Assembly (NCBI RefSeq): GCF_030211955.1
Contig: NZ_JASODI010000004.1
Coordinates: forward strand, 62,001 to 126,000
Source: Corynebacterium frankenforstense
GTDB lineage: Bacteria > Actinomycetota > Actinomycetes > Mycobacteriales > Mycobacteriaceae
Direction: 5' to 3'
DNA length: 64,000 nt
The notes below the pieces were generated by a model. The model was given only the letters and a program-made list of their open reading frames with translations. It was not told the origin of the DNA and made no database searches. The stretch's first letter is position 1; every line of letters begins with the position of its first letter. Position numbers and translations under genes: made by a program. Below, piece after piece: positions 37,966 to 46,923 of this stretch.

Positions 37966-39312
37966 ATGACTGTCATGAAGATGACTGTCATCGGTACCGG
38001 TTATCTCGGGGCGACCCACGCGGCGTGCATGGCCGAGCTCGGCCACGACGTCCTCGGCGTCGACGTCGACCCCGCCAAGATTGAGGCGCTCAGCGCCGGG
38101 CGCGTCCCCTTCTTCGAGCCTGGCCTGCCCGAGGTCCTCGAGCGCACCATGGCGGCCGGTCGGCTGCGCTTCACCACGGACTACGCCGAGGCCGCCGAGC
38201 ACGCCACCGTGCACTTCCTGGCGGTGGGCACCCCGCAGCAGCGCGGCAGCTACGCCGCGGACCTGACCTACGTCCACGCGGTGCTCGACGGCCTGGTGCC
38301 GCGCCTGGAGGGCCGCCACCTGGTGCTCGGCAAGTCGACCGTGCCCGTGGGCACCGCCGTCGAGCTGCAGGAGCGCGTCGACGCCCTGGCCGCCGAGTCC
38401 GGCAGGGGCGCCGAGGTCGAGATCGCCTGGAACCCGGAGTTCCTCCGCGAGGGCTACGCCGTCAAGGACACCATCACCCCGGACCGCATCGTCGTCGGCC
38501 ACCGCACCGACCGCCCGAGCACCGCCGTGGAGACCGCCCGCGAGATCTACGCCCGCCCGCTGGACGCCGGCACCCCGTTCTTCGAGATGAACCTGCCGAC
38601 CGCCGAGCTGGTCAAGGTCTCCGCGAACGCCTTTCTGGCCACCAAGATCAGCTTCATCAACGCCGTCTCGGAGATCTGCGAGGCCACCGGCGCCGACGTG
38701 ACCCGCCTGGCCGACGCCATCGGCGTCGACGACCGCATCGGCCGGAAGTTCCTCGGCGCGGGTCTCGGCTTCGGCGGCGGCTGCCTGCCCAAGGACATCC
38801 GCGCCTTCATGGCCCGCGCCGGCGAGCTCGGCGTGGACCAGGCCCTGACCTTCCTGCGCGAGGTCGACGCGATCAACCAGCGCCGCCGCGAGCGCGTCGT
38901 CGAGCTGACCCGCGAGCTGACCGGCGGGCGGCTCATCGGCCGCCGCGTGTGCGTGCTGGGCGCGGCCTTCAAGCCGAACTCCGACGACGTGCGCGACTCC
39001 CCGGCGCTCAACGTCGCCGGTTCCCTCTCCCTGGCCGGCGCCTCCGTGAGCGTCTACGACCCGCAGGCCATGGCGAACGCCGCCCGCGTCTTCCCCACAC
39101 TCGGCTACGCCGGCAGCGTCGAGGAAGCCCTGCAGGGCGCCGAGGTCGTCGTGCTGGCCACCGAGTGGCGCCAGTTCCGCGACCTCGACCCCGCGACCAC
39201 CGGCGAGCTCGTCGACGAGCGCGTGATCATCGACGCCCGCAACGTGCTCGACGCCGACGCGTGGCGTGCCGAGGGCTGGACCGTCGCCGCCCTGGGTCGT
39301 GCGTTGAATTGA
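37966..39312 (+). CDS. UDP-glucose 6-dehydrogenase
   Basis: 448 residues. NAD-binding start MTVIGTGYLGATHAACMAELGH, followed by GKSTVPVGTA, WNPEFLREGYAVKD (substrate loop), and the catalytic-cysteine motif GAGLGFGGGCLPKD near residue 265. The C-terminal domain has GAAFKPNSDDVRDSPALNV. It makes UDP-glucuronate from UDP-glucose with two NAD, a precursor for glycans or glycolipids. Several ATGs near the start (37966, 37975, 37981); the first is used. The stop overlaps a possible TTG start of the DUF1992 gene. Confidence 0.95.
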   Translation: MTVMKMTVIGTGYLGATHAACMAELGHDVLGVDVDPAKIEALSAGRVPFFEPGLPEVLERTMAAGRLRFTTDYAEAAEHATVHFLAVGTPQQRGSYAADLTYVHAVLDGLVPRLEGRHLVLGKSTVPVGTAVELQERVDALAAESGRGAEVEIAWNPEFLREGYAVKDTITPDRIVVGHRTDRPSTAVETAREIYARPLDAGTPFFEMNLPTAELVKVSANAFLATKISFINAVSEICEATGADVTRLADAIGVDDRIGRKFLGAGLGFGGGCLPKDIRAFMARAGELGVDQALTFLREVDAINQRRRERVVELTRELTGGRLIGRRVCVLGAAFKPNSDDVRDSPALNVAGSLSLAGASVSVYDPQAMANAARVFPTLGYAGSVEEALQGAEVVVLATEWRQFRDLDPATTGELVDERVIIDARNVLDADAWRAEGWTVAALGRALN

Positions 39313-39338
39313 CGACGCCCCCGCGCAAGCCGGCCGGG

Positions 39339-39806
39339 ATGAGCTTCGAGACGTTCGTGGAGCGACGCATCCGGGAGGCGCAGGAGCGCGGTGACTTCGA
39401 CGACCTGCCCGGCGCGGGCAAGCCGTTGCCCGTGCGCCGCGGGCCGGACACCTGGCTGAGCCGGCGCCTGGCCGCCGAGGACGTCGACCGCGAGGCGCTG
39501 CTGCCGCCGGCGCTGCGGCTGCGCAAGGAGCGCGAGCGCCTGGCGGGCAAGGCCCGCTCCTGTGCCACCGAGGCCGAGGTCCGCGAGCTGGCCTCCGGCT
39601 TCAACCGTCAGGTCGCCGAGGTGATCCGGCAGGGCATCGGCGACGGGCCCAACCTGCCCGTGCACACGGTCGACGTCGACGAACTGCTCGCCGAGTGGCG
39701 CTCGGCGCACCCGCCCGCGCCGCGGGTGCGCGCCGACGGCGAGGGGCGCGACGTCGTCAATCGAAGCCGACGCAGGCGCCGGTGGTGGCTGTGGTGGCGG
39801 CGCTGA
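39339..39806 (+). CDS. DUF1992 (DnaJ-C28-like) protein
   Basis: 155 residues from ATG 39339; an in-frame TTG at 39309 overlaps the preceding stop (TTGA) and could be the true coupled start. The core SFETFVERRIREAQERGDF is followed by DDLPGAGKPL, the signature of DUF1992. The C-terminal ~40 residues are Arg/Trp-rich (RSRRRRRWWLWWRR) and likely membrane- or nucleic-acid-associated. Role unknown. It ends 16 bases before the convergent GDPD lipoprotein. Confidence 0.85.
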   Translation: MSFETFVERRIREAQERGDFDDLPGAGKPLPVRRGPDTWLSRRLAAEDVDREALLPPALRLRKERERLAGKARSCATEAEVRELASGFNRQVAEVIRQGIGDGPNLPVHTVDVDELLAEWRSAHPPAPRVRADGEGRDVVNRSRRRRRWWLWWRR

Positions 39807-39822
39807 GCTGCTGGACCGCCGG

Positions 39823-40908
39823 CTACTGCCGGGCCTCGCCCGGCAGGTAGGTGATGCCGCGCTCGTCGAGGATGCCCTTCAGGCGCGTCGGGTAGTCGGT
39901 GATGATGCCGTCGACGCCGAGGTCGATCATCTTCTGCATGTCGGAGGCCTCGTTGACCGTCCAGGGGATTACCGGCAGGCCGGAGGCGTGGGCGCGGGCG
40001 ATGAGGTCCTCGTCGACGAGCTCGTAGTCAGGGGAGAGAACCCCGGCGTTGAGCTGGGCGGCGGCCTGGGTGATGTCGCCGTCGACGGCGTCGTAGTCGA
40101 CGTCGCCGGTCCACACGGAGTCCGGCTTCCAGGTGGTGTCGTCCCAGAGCACGACGGTCATCAGCTTCGGCTCGGCCTCGTGGACCAGCGGCAGGGAGCG
40201 CCAGTCGAAGGACTGGATGGTCGCGCGGTCGACCACGTCACGCTCCTGGAGCACCGGCACGATCGCGTCGACGAACTCCTGCGGGCTGGCGGACTTCTCC
40301 GGCTCCTCGGCCTCGATCTTGGTCTCGATGTTGAAGCGGACCTCGGGCTCGCCGGCGGCGACGTCGAAGACGTCCTCGAGGCGGATCAGGGAGTTGGCGT
40401 GCGGGTGCTCGGCGTCGGGGAAGTCCTCGAGCTGCTTGTTGCAGTTGAGGGTCTGCAGCTGCTCGTAGGTCAGCTCGTGGACGAGCTTGCCCACGTAGGG
40501 GAACTGCTCGTCGCCCTCGGTGACCGGCTGGGTGTCCTCGCACTTCTCGGGGTCGATCTCCGGGTCGTGCCAGACGACGGGCACCCCGTCGGCGGAGACG
40601 ACCACGTCGAGCTCCAGGGTGGTCACCCCGGCCATGAGCGCCTCGGAGAAGGCGCCTGAGGAGTTCTCCGTCCACTCGCCGCGCCCGCCGCGGTGGGCCT
40701 GCAGGTCGAAGGTGTCGCCGAGCATCTCGCCGGCGCCGACCAGGCTCGCCTCCTGCGAGCCGGTGGTCGACTCGGCGTCCTCGCCGTCGCCCGAGCAGCC
40801 GGACAGGGCCAAGGAGCAGGCCGCCAGGACGGCGGCGGTGGTACGCACGGCGCGGGTGGTGCTCGTGGTGCTCGTGGCGCGGGTGACGCGGGGCAGGAAG
40901 CGGGACAT
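39823..40908 (-). CDS. Glycerophosphodiester phosphodiesterase lipoprotein
   Basis: 361 residues from ATG 40908 (MSRFLPRVTRATSTTS). Lipobox LALSGC near residue 36, then an acidic Ser/Thr linker. GDPD domain: DLQAHRGGRGEWTENS (catalytic His and Arg), TTLELDVVVSADGVPVVWHDPEI (metal Glu-x-Asp and second His) and the late IPWTVNEASDMQ / GVDGIITDYP. It hydrolyses glycerophosphodiesters to glycerol-3-phosphate at the outer face of the membrane, useful for phosphate or lipid salvage. Confidence 0.92.
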   Translation of the reverse strand: MSRFLPRVTRATSTTSTTRAVRTTAAVLAACSLALSGCSGDGEDAESTTGSQEASLVGAGEMLGDTFDLQAHRGGRGEWTENSSGAFSEALMAGVTTLELDVVVSADGVPVVWHDPEIDPEKCEDTQPVTEGDEQFPYVGKLVHELTYEQLQTLNCNKQLEDFPDAEHPHANSLIRLEDVFDVAAGEPEVRFNIETKIEAEEPEKSASPQEFVDAIVPVLQERDVVDRATIQSFDWRSLPLVHEAEPKLMTVVLWDDTTWKPDSVWTGDVDYDAVDGDITQAAAQLNAGVLSPDYELVDEDLIARAHASGLPVIPWTVNEASDMQKMIDLGVDGIITDYPTRLKGILDERGITYLPGEARQ

Positions 40909-41034
40909 TCTCTGGCCTTTCGGGGGTGCGGGGTGGCCGCGCTCGGCGACGGGAGGTTCCGCGGTCACGATAACCCCGCCCGCGCCGCCGCGCAGCCGTC
41001 GCGGGCCGGGCGGCGGGCCCGGGCCGCCCCGCGG

Positions 41035-42336
41035 CTACTGTTTGTAGCTCGCCAGGAAGTTGCCCAGCCGCTCGATGGCGGCGTCGAGCTCGGAGACCCA
41101 CGGCAGCATGACCACGCGGAAGTGGTCCGGGGTCGGCCAGTTGAAGCCGGTGCCCTGGACCAGCAGGATCTTCTCGCGGCGCAGCAGGTCCAGCATCAGC
41201 TGGGTGTCATCGTGGATGTCGTAGACCTCGAGGTCCAGCTTCGGGAAGGCGTAGAGCGCGCCGCGCGGCTTGACGCAGCTGACGCCCGGGATCGCGTTGA
41301 GCTTCTCGTAGGTCACGTCGCGCTGGCGGGTCAGCCGGCCCATCTCGCTGGTCAGGTCGTAGATGGACTGGCGCCCGCCGAGGGCGACCTGGATGGCGTG
41401 CTGGGCCGGCACGTTCGGGCACAGGCGGGTGCCGGCGAGCAGCTCGAGGCCCTCGATGAAGCCGGCCGCGTGGTCCTTCGGGCCGGTGAGCACCATCCAG
41501 CCGGAGCGGTAGCCGGCCACGCGGTAGGCCTTGGACAGGCCGTTGAAGGTGATGGTCAGAAGGTCCGGGGCCAGCGTGGCGATCGAGATGTGCTGCGCGT
41601 CGTCGTAGAGGATGCGGTCGTAGATCTCGTCGGCGAGGATGAGCAGGTCGTACTCGCGGGCGACCTGGACGATCTTCTCCAGGATCTCCTTCGAGTAGAC
41701 CGCGCCGGTCGGGTTGTTCGGGTTGATCACCACGATGGCCTTGGTCTTCTCGTTGACCTTGGCGCGGATGTCCTCGATGGAGGGGTTCCAGTCGTCCTCC
41801 TCGTCGCAGAGGTAGTGGACGGCCTTGCCGCCGGCCAGCGTGGTCGCCGCGGTCCACAGCGGGTAGTCCGGCATCGGGATCAGTACCTCGTCGCCGTCGT
41901 TGAGCAGCGCCTGGGTGACCATGGTGATCAGCTCGGAGACGCCGTTGCCCAGGAAGACGTCGTCGACGTCGAAGTGCGGGAAGCCGTCGATGACCTCGTA
42001 GCGGGTCACGATGGCGCGGCGCGCCGGGATGATGCCCTTGGAGTTGGAGTAGCCCTGGGAGGTCGGCAGCGCGGCGATCATGTCGCGCACGATGACGTCC
42101 GGGGCCTCGAAGCCGAAGAGCGCCGGGTTGCCGGTGTTGAGCTTGAGGATGCGGTGGCCCTCCTGCTCGAGCCGCTCGGCCTCGGCGGCGATCGGCCCGC
42201 GGATCTCGTAGAGGACGTCCTTGAGCTTCTCCGACTGGTCGAACTCGCGCCGCGGCCGACGCCGCCGGGTGGGCTTCGCGGCCTGGGTGGGCTGCGTGCT
42301 CTCGGCGGTCGTGTTCTTCTGCTTCTTGTTAGTCAC
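41035..42336 (-). CDS. alaT: Alanine/valine-type aminotransferase (AlaT family)
   Basis: 433 residues from GTG 42336 (VTNKKQKNTTAESTQ). Class I aminotransferase: NTGNPALFGFEAPD, YPLWTAATTLAGGKAVHY, VINPNNPTGAVYS, DEIYDRILYDD and the PLP-lysine motif FNGLSKAYRVAGYRSGW near residue 270. The N-terminal basic tail (KPTRRRRPRREFDQSEK) is typical of corynebacterial AlaT. It interconverts alanine/pyruvate using glutamate. Single gene. Confidence 0.92.
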   Translation of the reverse strand: MTNKKQKNTTAESTQPTQAAKPTRRRRPRREFDQSEKLKDVLYEIRGPIAAEAERLEQEGHRILKLNTGNPALFGFEAPDVIVRDMIAALPTSQGYSNSKGIIPARRAIVTRYEVIDGFPHFDVDDVFLGNGVSELITMVTQALLNDGDEVLIPMPDYPLWTAATTLAGGKAVHYLCDEEDDWNPSIEDIRAKVNEKTKAIVVINPNNPTGAVYSKEILEKIVQVAREYDLLILADEIYDRILYDDAQHISIATLAPDLLTITFNGLSKAYRVAGYRSGWMVLTGPKDHAAGFIEGLELLAGTRLCPNVPAQHAIQVALGGRQSIYDLTSEMGRLTRQRDVTYEKLNAIPGVSCVKPRGALYAFPKLDLEVYDIHDDTQLMLDLLRREKILLVQGTGFNWPTPDHFRVVMLPWVSELDAAIERLGNFLASYKQ

Positions 42337-42430
42337 GGAACCTATCGTGCCACGTGACGACGCCCGCGCGGGAGCCGGTCGCGGCATTTCTTGCGGTTCG
42401 CGTCACTTCCCCCTCAGCAGCCTTCCCCGG

Positions 42431-43042
42431 CTACCGCTTCCCCCGGTCGCCGAGGAAGTTCTGGGCGATCCCCATCGCTTGGTCCGTCAGCTCCTCGCGC
42501 CGGCGGCGCTGCTCGGCACGCTTCTCCGCGACCCGCAACCGTTCGGCGGAGTAGATCTCCCGCAGACGCGCCCGCTCCAGCTGCGCCGGGGAGGGGGCGT
42601 ACCAGGAGTCCGGGCCGACCTTGGCCACGTAGAGCAGGATGAAGACCACGGGCACCAGCGCGAGCGCGACCGTGAGGATCGTCGCGCCGGCCACGCCCGG
42701 GACGGTGGCGCCGACGACCGTGCCGGCGATCCCCGCGACGGCGCTGAGCAGCAGTGCCGCGGCCCGGGGGTGCTGGCCGCGCTTGCGGGCCGCGGCGATC
42801 TCGCTGGCCGAGTAGACCGCCTCGCCGGCCTCGCCGGCGCGGAAGACGCTGCGCGGCAGGTCGGTGAAGAGCACGTCGAGCTCGCGGCGTACCTGCGCGG
42901 CGGCGGCCGCCTGGCAGCGGGAGTCGTACTCGGTCAGGTCCAGACGCCCCTCGGCCATCGCGCGGCCGAGCGCGGACATGGCGGCTGAGCGGTCGGCGTC
43001 GGAGAGCCGGACCTCCGGGGTCCTGGGGTTCTGAGGGGTCAC
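42431..43042 (-). CDS. DUF1707 domain membrane protein
   Basis: 203 residues from GTG 43042 (VTPQNPRTPEVRLSDADR). The N-terminal DUF1707 motif VRLSDADRSAAMSALGRA followed by GRLDLTEYDSRC is diagnostic. Two hydrophobic helices follow (AAALLLSAVAGIAGTVVG, ILTVALALVPVVFILLYV), then a basic coiled segment (ERLRVAEKRAEQRRRREEL). DUF1707 proteins are common in actinobacteria and of unknown function. Confidence 0.85.
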   Translation of the reverse strand: MTPQNPRTPEVRLSDADRSAAMSALGRAMAEGRLDLTEYDSRCQAAAAAQVRRELDVLFTDLPRSVFRAGEAGEAVYSASEIAAARKRGQHPRAAALLLSAVAGIAGTVVGATVPGVAGATILTVALALVPVVFILLYVAKVGPDSWYAPSPAQLERARLREIYSAERLRVAEKRAEQRRRREELTDQAMGIAQNFLGDRGKR

Positions 43043-43196
43043 GTCAGCGAGTCTACCGGGTCCCGCGCCACCGGTCATCGGGGAAAACCCTGATCCGGCG
43101 ACCCACCGCGCCACCTCTTCCGCGCCGTCACCGGCGCCCCGCCCGCACCCCCGCGCCGCCCCGCCCACACCCTCCGCACCACCCCCGTCTTACGGA

Positions 43197-43208
43197 GAGG
43201 CGAGCCTC
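43197..43208. promoter_or_regulatory. Possible DtxR-like operator GAGGC-GA-GCCTC
   Basis: A palindrome GAGGCGAGCCTC lies 44 bases before the FAD/Fe-S gene. With flanks it agrees with the corynebacterial iron-box pattern TTAGGnnAGCCTAA in roughly 10 of 14 positions. An Fe-S protein downstream makes iron control plausible, but the match is modest. Confidence 0.3.
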
Positions 43209-43251
43209 AGCACACTACACGTGGCCACCCCCGCGATTCTACCCTCGGTAT

Positions 43252-46209
43252 ATGAGCCCCATCGCCGCGAAGAACCCCCGCAGGATCGCGCGCCCCGACG
43301 TCCGGCAGCTGGACGGCAGGACCGAGTTCCCCGACCGCGTGCCCGACCACATGGCCGCAGGCACGCCTGAGCCCCTCAAGAGCGACCTGATCCGCCTGCT
43401 CGGCGAGGACAAGGTCCTCCACCGGGCCATCGACCTGGTCCGCTACGCCACCGACGCCTCGCCCTACCGCATCCTGCCCCAGGTGGTGGTCACCCCGGAG
43501 ACCACCGACGACCTGGTCAAGCTGATCAACTACACGCGCGGCACCGGCCGCCACCTCACCTTCCGCGGCGGCGGCTCCTCGCTCAACGGCCAGGTGCAGA
43601 CCGACGAGATCCTCGTCGACATGCGCCACCACTTCCGCGGCATGGTCCTCGAGGGCACCGTGCTGCGCGTGCGCCCCGGCGAGGTCCTGCGCAACGTGCA
43701 GGCCGTCCTCGCCCGCTCCGGGCGCCGCTTCGCCCCCGACCCGGCCAGCGAGTCCGTGGCCACCATCGGCGGCATCCTCTCCAACAACTCCGGCGGCATG
43801 CGCTGCCCGCCGGAGCAGGACAGCTACCACAGCCTCGAGTCCGTGCGCCTCGTGCTCGCCTCCGGCACCGTCGTCGACACCGGCGCGCCGGACGCGGACG
43901 CGAAGCTGGCCGCCGCGGAGCCGGAGATCCACGCCGGCCTGGCCGCCCTGCGCGACGAGATCCGCGCCGACGAGAAGCTGGTGGCCCGCCTGCGCCGCAA
44001 GTTCACCATCCGCAACACCAACGGCCTGCGCCTGGACGCCTTCCTCGACGAGGACCAGCCGGTCAAGATCCTCGGCCGCCTCATGGTCGGCTCCGAGGGC
44101 ATCCTCGGCTGCATCGACGAGGCCCGCCTGCGCACCCTCGAGCTGCCCACCAAACGCGCCGTGACCTGGGTGATGCTGCCGCGCCTCGACCTGGCCGCCG
44201 GCTACGTCGCCGACATCGTCGCCGCCGGCGCCGCCGCCTGCGAGCTGCTCGTCTCCCCGGTGCTGCGCGAGTCCGTGGGCAACTTCGCCGGCGCCGAGGA
44301 GTCCTGGGCCGACCTCTCCGACGACGACTCCGCGCTGCTCGTCGAGGTCGCCGGCCGCGACGAGCGGGAGCTCGAGGAGAAGATCGCCGCGGTGCGCGAG
44401 GTGCTCGCCGAGGCGGAACTAACCAGCCCCCTGGAGTTCATGTACGACAAGGTCTCCATGGACCAGGCCTGGGAGATCCGCGGCGGGCTCATGCCGCTCT
44501 TCTCCACGACCCGCCCCGACGGCTCCGCCCTGCTCACCGAGGACGCCTGCTGCCCGCCGGCCGAGGTCGGCGCCGCCTCGAAGGACCTGATGGACCTTTT
44601 GACCTCCTTCGGCTACCCGCCGATGGTCATGGGCCACGCCGCCTACGGCAACCTGCACTTCTTCCTGACCCCCAACTTCGAGGACGAGAACGCCCGCGAC
44701 GAGTACGCCCGCTTCATGCAGGCCTTCGCCGAGCTGATCCTGGACAAGTACGACGGCTCGATGAAGGCCGAGCACGGCACCGGCCGCAACATGGCCCCCT
44801 TCGTGCGCCGCGAGTGGGGCGACCACATCTACGAGCTGTTCTGGCGCGTCAAGAAGCTGCTCGACCCGCAAGGCGTGCTCAACCCGGGCACCAAGCTCAG
44901 CCTCGACGACGAGATCGCCATGCGCGACTTCAAGAGCTACCCGCGCATCGAGGAGGTGGCCAACGCCTGCATCGAGTGCGGCTTCTGCGAGTCCGTCTGC
45001 CCCTCGCGCCACGTCACCGTCACCCCGCGCCAGCGCATCGCCCTGCGCCGCGAGATGGCCCGCCAGCCCGAGGGCTCCCCGGTCCTCGACGCGCTGCACG
45101 CCGACTACGGCTACGACGCGGTGGACATGTGCGCCGCCGACGGCACCTGCGCGATCGCCTGCCCGATCTCCATCGACACCGGCGCGATGATGAAGCAGTT
45201 CCGCGCCCTCGAGGCCACCGAGACCGCCGACCGCATCGCCCTGGCGCTGGCCAAGCGCTGGGAGACCGTCGAGGCCGCCGCGCGCACCGGGCTCGGCACC
45301 GCCGACATCGTCACCCGGGTGCTCGGCAAGCCCGCCGGCACCGCGCTCGTCTCCGGGATCACCTCGCTGGCCCGCAAGGTCGTGGCCACCGACCTGATGC
45401 CCTCGGCGGAGAACGGCCTGCCGCCCGCCGCGAACGCGACACTGCCCGAGACGACCGCCCAAGGCGCGGCCGCCGTCTACTTCCCGGCCTGCATCAACCG
45501 CATGTTCGGCCGCTCGATCGGGGAGAAGTCACTGGCCCAGACGCTCGTGGACCTCTCCGCGCGCGCCGGGCGCCCCGTCGTCATCCCCGACGACGTCGCC
45601 GGCTCCTGCTGCGCGACCCCGTTCTCGTCGAAGGGCTACAAGCCCGCGAAGAAGTACATGTCCGAGCAGCTCGCCCGCGACCTGATCCGCTGGTCGGACC
45701 ACGGCCGCCTGCCCGTCGTCGTCGACGCCGCCAGCTGCACACACAACATCCTCGACGAGATCCCCGGCCAGCTCGACGGCGAACTCGCCGAGCAGTTCGG
45801 CAAGGTCCGCGTCCTCGACGCCGTCGAGTGGGCCCACGACGAGCTCGTGCCCGCCCTCGAGGTCACCCACCGCGCCGGGCGCGTGGCCGTGCACCCGAAC
45901 TGCTCGCTGCAGCACATGGGGTTGGCCGACGAGCTTGTCGACGTCGCGCGCTTCGCGGCCACGGATGCGTTCGTCCCGCACGGCGCGGCGTGCTGCGGCG
46001 CGGCCGGCGACCGCGGCCTGCTGCACCCTGAGCTGCTCGAGGCGGCCACCCGCGACGAGCGCGCCGGCCTGAAGACCGCGGAGGCTGACATGGCCGTCGA
46101 CGCCTACGTCTCGGCCAACCGCACCTGCGAGGTGGGTATGGAGCAGGTCACCGGCCGCGACTTCGAGCACGTGCTCTACCTGCTCGACGAGGCCACCCGC
46201 CCGGACTAG
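43252..46209 (+). CDS. FAD-linked dehydrogenase fused to Fe-S/CCG domains (D-lactate / D-2-hydroxyacid type, YdiJ-like)
   Basis: 985 residues. N-terminal FAD PCMH fold (YRILPQVVVTPETTDDLVKL, HLTFRGGGSSLNGQ, ATIGGILSNNSGGMRC) and FAD-oxidase cap to ~560. Then two 4Fe-4S clusters (CIECGFCESVCPSRH near 575; CAADGTCAIACP near 625) and two CCG-type domains (YFPACINRMF, SCCATPFSSKGY, HPNCSLQHMG, AACCGAAGDRGLLHPE). Similar large fusions (YdiJ) oxidise D-lactate or D-2-hydroxyglutarate and pass electrons to the quinone pool. No ribosome site precedes ATG; a TACCCT box at 43240-43245 suggests leaderless mRNA. Confidence 0.9.
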   Translation: MSPIAAKNPRRIARPDVRQLDGRTEFPDRVPDHMAAGTPEPLKSDLIRLLGEDKVLHRAIDLVRYATDASPYRILPQVVVTPETTDDLVKLINYTRGTGRHLTFRGGGSSLNGQVQTDEILVDMRHHFRGMVLEGTVLRVRPGEVLRNVQAVLARSGRRFAPDPASESVATIGGILSNNSGGMRCPPEQDSYHSLESVRLVLASGTVVDTGAPDADAKLAAAEPEIHAGLAALRDEIRADEKLVARLRRKFTIRNTNGLRLDAFLDEDQPVKILGRLMVGSEGILGCIDEARLRTLELPTKRAVTWVMLPRLDLAAGYVADIVAAGAAACELLVSPVLRESVGNFAGAEESWADLSDDDSALLVEVAGRDERELEEKIAAVREVLAEAELTSPLEFMYDKVSMDQAWEIRGGLMPLFSTTRPDGSALLTEDACCPPAEVGAASKDLMDLLTSFGYPPMVMGHAAYGNLHFFLTPNFEDENARDEYARFMQAFAELILDKYDGSMKAEHGTGRNMAPFVRREWGDHIYELFWRVKKLLDPQGVLNPGTKLSLDDEIAMRDFKSYPRIEEVANACIECGFCESVCPSRHVTVTPRQRIALRREMARQPEGSPVLDALHADYGYDAVDMCAADGTCAIACPISIDTGAMMKQFRALEATETADRIALALAKRWETVEAAARTGLGTADIVTRVLGKPAGTALVSGITSLARKVVATDLMPSAENGLPPAANATLPETTAQGAAAVYFPACINRMFGRSIGEKSLAQTLVDLSARAGRPVVIPDDVAGSCCATPFSSKGYKPAKKYMSEQLARDLIRWSDHGRLPVVVDAASCTHNILDEIPGQLDGELAEQFGKVRVLDAVEWAHDELVPALEVTHRAGRVAVHPNCSLQHMGLADELVDVARFAATDAFVPHGAACCGAAGDRGLLHPELLEAATRDERAGLKTAEADMAVDAYVSANRTCEVGMEQVTGRDFEHVLYLLDEATRPD

Positions 46210-46216
46210 GCCCGCC

Positions 46217-46678
46217 CTAGACGCAGACGGGCACGCCGGTGGCGCGGCGCGTCAGCTCGCGCCACTCCTCGAGCCCGCCGACGGCCTCGCCGGGCCCGGC
46301 GGTCCAGGTGGTGTGGGCCAGCCCGCGCTCGTCGAGCAGGGCGGCCAGGTCGCCGGCGCCCGCCGGTTCCACGCGCCCGAGCGAGTCCAGGAGGGCGGCG
46401 GTGTCGGCGTGGGTGCCGGAGATGCCCGGGACGGTGCTCAGCACGGCGTCGTAAATCGAGGCCAACTCGGCGGCGGTGACGTCGCGGCCCACGGTGACGT
46501 TGCCCAGCAGGCGCACGCGGTCGGTGCGGAACCAGCGCAGCAGGCCGGCGGGGGCGGGGCGGGCGTCGATGAGGTCCACACACAGCGGCGGCAGGGCTCG
46601 GGCGATCCTGTCCGCGGCGACGATGCCGGCCGGTCCGGCACCGACGACCGCGACGCGGGGTACTGCGACGTCGGTCAT
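46217..46678 (-). pseudogene. fpr2: Internally deleted ferredoxin-NADP reductase (fpr2 remnant)
   Basis: 153 residues against ~450 for FprA-type reductases. The N-terminal FAD motif VAVVGAGPAGIVAADRIARA and RVRLLGNVTVGRDVTAAEL, YDAVLSTVPGI are kept, then the sequence jumps to the extreme C-terminal helix (DLAALLDERGLAHTTWTAGPGEA). The whole NADP-binding domain and much of the FAD domain are missing; the segment between GLLRWF and RVRLLGN is also shortened. The reading frame is open with a normal ATG. Position, divergent from cysI, is that of corynebacterial fpr2, which should reduce ferredoxin for sulfite reductase. Cannot work as a reductase as it stands. Confidence 0.7.
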
Positions 46679-46827
46679 CGTGGGGTCCTTTCCTAGACTG
46701 GGTTGTCTGTTAATTTAGCACCGCGGACGCAAAAACCGCGCGTTTTCATTCAGGATGCTACTGTGGGATGTTTCATTCACTCTGTTAGCGTCACCTAAAA
46801 GGCCAGCGCAACGTCTGTAACCGACTA

Positions 46828-46843
46828 TAGACCATGTGGTCCA
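46828..46843. promoter_or_regulatory. McbR-type operator TAGAC-N6-GTCCA
   Basis: TAGAC CATGTG GTCCA differs by one base from the McbR box TAGAC-N6-GTCTA known from C. glutamicum methionine/cysteine genes. It lies just upstream of the -35 box of cysI. A second TAGAC at 46852-46856 falls between the -35 and -10 boxes. Confidence 0.75.
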
Positions 46844-46846
46844 CGG

Positions 46847-46875
46847 TTGAATAGACCGAGCGGTATTCCTAGGGT
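46847..46875 (+). promoter_or_regulatory. Promoter of the cysIXHDNYZ operon
   Basis: TTGAAT (46847-46852), 17-base spacer, TAGGGT (46870-46875). It stands immediately next to the McbR-type operator, consistent with repression by steric block. The rest of the 245-base gap to fpr2 is AT-richer and may hold activator (CysR-type) sites I cannot define. Confidence 0.65.
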
Positions 46876-46923
46876 GTGTCGCATCCCACTGAACACGTCT
46901 CCGCACCCTGAGGAGCGGCACCC

